A DNA stretch of 9,034 nt, taken from an uncultured Subdoligranulum sp. (GTDB taxonomy: Bacteria; Bacillota_A; Clostridia; Oscillospirales; Ruminococcaceae). Each line of letters starts with the position of its first letter. Position 1 is the stretch's first letter. The notes under the pieces were generated by a model that saw nothing but the letters and a program-made list of their open reading frames with translations, was not told the DNA's origin and did no database searches. Of this stretch, positions 6,145 to 9,034 are shown one piece after another. The DNA is taken from assembly GCA_900772715.1 (NCBI GenBank), contig CAAGRN010000008.1, positions 1 through 9,034 of the forward strand, in the 5' to 3' direction. The translations under genes and the position numbers were made by a program.

Positions 6145-6168
6145 TCCGATTCGCTGACTGAATGATTA

Positions 6169-6204
6169 GGGGTGCGTGTGCTCAGGCGCACGCACCTCTT
6201 TTTT
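6169..6204 (+). terminator. Internal terminator/attenuator between mglB and mglA
   Basis: GGGGTGCGTGTG (6169-6180) pairs with CGCACGCACCTC (6187-6198) over 12 pairs with two G:T wobbles. The loop is CTCAGG, and six T follow (6199-6204). It starts 24 nt after the mglB stop. I see no obvious second promoter before mglA, so read-through past this hairpin is the likely source of mglA-mglC mRNA. This would set a high ratio of binding protein to ATPase and permease, and the stem would also protect the 3' end of the short mglB mRNA. Confidence 0.85.
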
Positions 6205-6234
6205 CGGAAAAATAGTTACAAATTGATAAAAAAC

Positions 6235-6241
6235 AAGGGGG
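6235..6241 (+). promoter_or_regulatory. Ribosome binding site that sets a TTG start for mglA
   Basis: AAGGGGG lies 8 nt before TTG at 6250. The codons before it run back into the terminator hairpin and encode no family-like sequence, whereas residues from 6250 on ([17 protein letters not shown]) match the start of sugar ABC ATPases. The next ATG (6271) lacks a properly spaced site. Confidence 0.7.
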
Positions 6242-6249
6242 CCAGCAAA

Positions 6250-7758
6250 TTGTCAGAGTACCGTTTGGAAATGCGTGACGTTGTAAAAACGTTCCCCGGC
6301 GTCAAGGCACTGGATCACGCTAAGCTCCAATTGAAGCCCGGCACCGTACACGCCCTGATGGGGGAGAACGGCGCAGGCAAATCCACCTTGATGAAATGTA
6401 TGTTCGGCATTTACCACATGGATGAAGGTAAGGTCATCTATGAGGGTGAGGAGGTCCAGATCAAGGGACCTCTGGATGCACTGGAGCGCGGCATTGCCAT
6501 GGTGCATCAGGAATTGCAGCCGATTCCGGAGCGTTCGATCGGCGAGAACATCTACGTCGGACGCTATCCCACCAAAAAATACGGACCCGTCACCGTTATC
6601 GACCACGACAAAATGTACGCCGATGCCGCCAAGGTCTTAAAAGAAGTTCACCTGAACTTTGATCCCCACGCCAAGCTGGGCAGCCTGAGTGTTTCCCAGA
6701 TGCAGCTGGTCGAGATCGCTAAGGCCGTTTCGGCGGATTGTAAAGTCCTGATTCTGGACGAGCCTACCTCCAGCCTGACCGCTGCCGAGGTCGAAGCACT
6801 GTTCACCATCGTCAACGAGCTGCGCGCCAAGGGCGTTTCCATCGTGTACATCAGCCATAAGATGGACGAAATCCTGCGCATCAGCGACGAAGTTACCATT
6901 ATGCGTGACGGTCAGTACATCGGCACCTGGGAAGCAAAAGAGCTGACCACCGATATGATCATCACCAAGATGGTCGGTCGTGAGCTGTCCAACCTCTACC
7001 CCCCGCGCGAGAACGTACCCGGCGAGGTCGTCTTTGAGGTCAAGGACTTCACCTCCATCAACCCCAAGAGCTTCCGCCATGTCAACTTCAACGTCCGCAA
7101 GGGCGAGATTCTGGGCGTGGCAGGTCTGGTGGGCGCCCAGCGTACCGAACTGATGGAAGGTTTGTTCGGTCTGCGCTCCCACACGGCAGGCACCATTACC
7201 TACAAGGGTAAGGAACTGCAGATCAACCAGCCCCGCGATGCCATTAAAAACGGCATTGCCATGCTGACCGAGGATCGCCGCGCCACCGGTATCTTGGGCG
7301 TGCTTTCCATCGCAGACAACGTATCCATCGCCTCGCTGGATCAGTACCTGATCGGCGGCGTTATGCTGGACGACAACAAGATCGAGGAACTGGTGCAGGA
7401 TAATGTCGCCAAGCTCTCCATCAAAACGCCGTCCTCCAAGACCCAGATCCAATCTCTGTCCGGCGGCAACCAGCAGAAGGTGCTGATCGCCCGCTGGCTG
7501 GCCAATGACCCGGATGTTTTCATCATGGACGAACCCACCCGCGGTATCGACGTTGGTGCCAAGTACGAAATTTACTGCATCATCGCGGAAATGGCCAAGC
7601 AGGGCAAGAGTGTTATCATGATCTCCTCCGAAATGAGCGAACTGATCGGTATGTCGGATCGCATCATGGTTATGTGCGACGGTCGCTGCACCGGATTTAT
7701 TGACGGCGACAAGGCCAATCAGGAGAACATCATGGAACTGGCCACCCAGTTTGAATAA
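6250..7758 (+). CDS. mglA: Galactose/methyl-galactoside import ATPase, double NBD
   Basis: 502 residues from the TTG start, close to the 506 of E. coli MglA. It powers sugar import from the cytoplasmic face. NBD1: Walker [10 protein letters not shown] (38-46, Lys44), Q-loop region MVHQELQ (84-90), degenerate signature LSVSQ (146-150), Walker [10 protein letters not shown] (Asp170, Glu171) and switch His203. NBD2: the Walker A site is degenerate ([11 protein letters not shown], 291-301, no Lys) as is normal for the CUT2 sugar family. Its signature LSGGNQQK (403-410) and Walker [17 protein letters not shown] (Asp427, Glu428) are intact, and its H-loop reads SSEMSEL without His. One composite ATP site should therefore hydrolyse. 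It is preceded by the 6169-6204 hairpin, and its stop overlaps the ribosome binding site of mglC. Confidence 0.95.
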   Translation: MSEYRLEMRDVVKTFPGVKALDHAKLQLKPGTVHALMGENGAGKSTLMKCMFGIYHMDEGKVIYEGEEVQIKGPLDALERGIAMVHQELQPIPERSIGENIYVGRYPTKKYGPVTVIDHDKMYADAAKVLKEVHLNFDPHAKLGSLSVSQMQLVEIAKAVSADCKVLILDEPTSSLTAAEVEALFTIVNELRAKGVSIVYISHKMDEILRISDEVTIMRDGQYIGTWEAKELTTDMIITKMVGRELSNLYPPRENVPGEVVFEVKDFTSINPKSFRHVNFNVRKGEILGVAGLVGAQRTELMEGLFGLRSHTAGTITYKGKELQINQPRDAIKNGIAMLTEDRRATGILGVLSIADNVSIASLDQYLIGGVMLDDNKIEELVQDNVAKLSIKTPSSKTQIQSLSGGNQQKVLIARWLANDPDVFIMDEPTRGIDVGAKYEIYCIIAEMAKQGKSVIMISSEMSELIGMSDRIMVMCDGRCTGFIDGDKANQENIMELATQFE

Positions 7759-7772
7759 GGAGGAAATCCGAA

Positions 7773-8756
7773 ATGGAGAAAAAATTCGACATTAAGAAGT
7801 TCTTGTCCAATAACGCCATCATTATCTTGATCGCTTTGCTGGCTTTGTTTGTTGGCTTCACCACCAAAAACTTCTTCACCCTGAAAAACGGCACCAACCT
7901 GATGCTGAACGTTGCCCCGCGTTTTATTATCGCCTGCGGCGTTTCCGGCTGCTTGATCACCAAAGGTACGGACCTGTCCGCCGGTCGTCAGGTCGGTCTG
8001 GCTGCCTGCCTTTCCGCCATGCTGCTGCAAAGCGTTGATTACGCTGCCCGTATGCTGCCTTGGCTGCCCAACATCCCCTGGTTTGTTGCTATGCTGATCG
8101 TTATGGCAATTATGGCCTGCTTCGGCGCCATCAACGGCTGCATCATCGCCTTCCTGAAGGTTCCCCCCTTCATCGCTACGCTGGGTATGCAGACCATCGT
8201 CTACGGTCTTTGCTCTGTCATCACCAACAACCAGCCCATGGGCGGCTACAAGGAAAGCTACCTGCTGGTCGCTAAGGGCTCCTTCGGACCCCTGCCTTTC
8301 CTTGCCATCTTTGCCATCATCATCGGCGCCTACTTCTGGTTCCTGTACAACAAGACCCGCCACGGCAAGTATATGTATGCCATCGGCGGCAACGAGAATG
8401 CTGCACAGGTTGCCGGTGTCAACGTCACCGCATCCCTGATCCGCATCTACATCCTCGCTTCCTGTATGTACGCGCTGGGCGGTTTCCTCGTCGGCTCCAA
8501 GGCGGGCGGTGCCTCCACCGCTACCGGTAACGGCTACGAGCTGGAAGCCATCGCGGCCTGCACCATCGGCGGCGTTTCCGCGAACGGCGGTGTCGGTAAG
8601 GTTTCCGGCATTCTGGTCGGCGTTCTGGTCTTTGAAGTCCTGAAGATCTGCCTGCAGTTCATGGGCGTTGACCCCGCTTACACCTACATTGCACAGGGTC
8701 TTGTCATCATCATCGCAGTTGCCCTTGACCTGCGCAAGTACCTTGCCAAGAAGTAA
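7773..8756 (+). CDS. mglC: Galactose/methyl-galactoside ABC permease
   Basis: A 327-residue membrane protein of the BPD_transp_2 (CUT2) family that forms the translocation path as a homodimer. Hydrophobic segments fall at roughly 14-30, 48-62, 68-86, 103-127, 133-150, 173-191, 222-241, 258-270, 277-296 and 302-319. Highly conserved stretches include LITKGTDLSAGRQVGLAA (61-78), NKTRHGKYMYAIGGNENAA (193-211, the likely cytoplasmic loop docking on the ATPase) and ELEAIAACTIGGVSANGGVG (256-275). All match my recollection of E. coli MglC, including the Arg-Gln in AGRQVGLAA. AAGGAGG (7758-7764) overlapping the mglA stop lies 8 nt before the ATG. The sequence is full length. Confidence 0.95.
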   Translation: MEKKFDIKKFLSNNAIIILIALLALFVGFTTKNFFTLKNGTNLMLNVAPRFIIACGVSGCLITKGTDLSAGRQVGLAACLSAMLLQSVDYAARMLPWLPNIPWFVAMLIVMAIMACFGAINGCIIAFLKVPPFIATLGMQTIVYGLCSVITNNQPMGGYKESYLLVAKGSFGPLPFLAIFAIIIGAYFWFLYNKTRHGKYMYAIGGNENAAQVAGVNVTASLIRIYILASCMYALGGFLVGSKAGGASTATGNGYELEAIAACTIGGVSANGGVGKVSGILVGVLVFEVLKICLQFMGVDPAYTYIAQGLVIIIAVALDLRKYLAKK

Positions 8757-8758
8757 TT

Positions 8759-8992
8759 ATGGAAGAAAAAGAGAAAACACTCACCCCCGAAACCCCGGAA
8801 ACACCGGACGCCGCAGCCCCCGAAACAGAGTCTGCGCGCCCTGACCGCAGCCAGCTGAATGCCTTTGAAAATTTTTACGAAAATTTCCGCAAGGTACCGC
8901 TGAAATACATCGACATCTTTATCGGTGTCTGCATTACGGCGCTGGTCGTGGTGATCCTGATCGGGATTCTGAAAAGTAAGGGATTCTTCTAA
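8759..8992 (+). CDS. Small single-span membrane protein of unknown function, last mgl-operon gene in the window
   Basis: 77 residues, family not recognised. Residues 1-30 are hydrophilic and rich in Glu, Pro and Thr (KTLTPETPETPD), probably disordered. Residues 31-50 (SQLNAFENFYENFRKVPLKY) look like an amphipathic helix with a near-repeat FENFYENF. Residues 51-71 form one clear transmembrane helix, ending in a short KSKGFF tail. Basic residues lie on both sides of the helix (Arg44, Lys45, Lys49; Lys72, Lys74), so topology is uncertain. It starts 2 nt after the mglC stop with no good Shine-Dalgarno (only AAGAAG within the end of mglC), suggesting translational coupling. Codon pattern and frame are coherent over its whole length. 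Its place in the operon suggests a link to the importer, but no function can be read from the sequence. Confidence 0.7.
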   Translation: MEEKEKTLTPETPETPDAAAPETESARPDRSQLNAFENFYENFRKVPLKYIDIFIGVCITALVVVILIGILKSKGFF

Positions 8993-9034
8993 AACAGCAA
9001 ACCGCCCCGTGCGCAAATAAATTTACCAGCAAAC

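Noticed and set aside
8993..9034. Terminator after the last gene
   Set aside because: The final 42 bases show no stable hairpin with a T tract. The operon end lies beyond the window.

Overview
The window is a gram-positive, moderately to highly GC-rich stretch, most likely from a gut Oscillospiraceae/Ruminococcaceae-type Clostridia (inferred). The grounds are strong AGGAGG-type ribosome binding sites, lipoprotein-type binding proteins, a YesM/YesN two-component pair and the general codon style. All genes lie on the + strand.

Left part (1-4530): the window opens inside the 3' end of uvrC (nucleotide excision repair). Nineteen bases later a tightly packed three-gene block begins: an AraC-type response regulator of the YesN kind (616-1863), a dCache/HAMP YesM-type sensor histidine kinase (1863-3578, 1-nt overlap), and a lipoprotein sugar-binding protein (3562-4530, 17-nt overlap). 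No ABC permease or ATPase follows that binding protein directly, so it most plausibly serves as the extracytoplasmic ligand receptor of the kinase. That would make the block a three-component sugar sensor.

Middle (4531-5091): a 561-bp non-coding stretch. It holds a GC hairpin with an 11-G run (4560-4590), a roughly 150-bp MITE-like inverted-repeat element (4631-4780) whose two ends are themselves palindromes, and a rho-independent terminator (4806-4836) that is almost a copy of the first hairpin. After these comes an AT-richer control region with a perfect 14-bp palindrome (4974-4987) abutting a sigma-A-like promoter (about 4988-5019), and a leader of about 70 nt ending in a strong ribosome binding site.

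Right part (5092-8992): a galactose/glucose (methyl-galactoside) ABC importer, mglB-mglA-mglC, followed by an unrecognised 77-residue single-span membrane protein starting 2 nt after mglC. A clear terminator hairpin between mglB and mglA (6169-6204) probably lets the binding protein be made in large excess over the ATPase and permease. mglA appears to start at TTG (6250).

Working model (inference): the lipoprotein at 3562-4530 binds a sugar outside the cell and signals to the YesM-type kinase. The kinase phosphorylates the AraC-type regulator, which activates the mglB promoter and so the importer. Nothing here is clearly a wholly new system. The most interesting parts are the sensor block, the unrecognised small gene at the operon end, the layered intergenic repeats, and an Asn where E. 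coli MglB has a sugar-contacting His.
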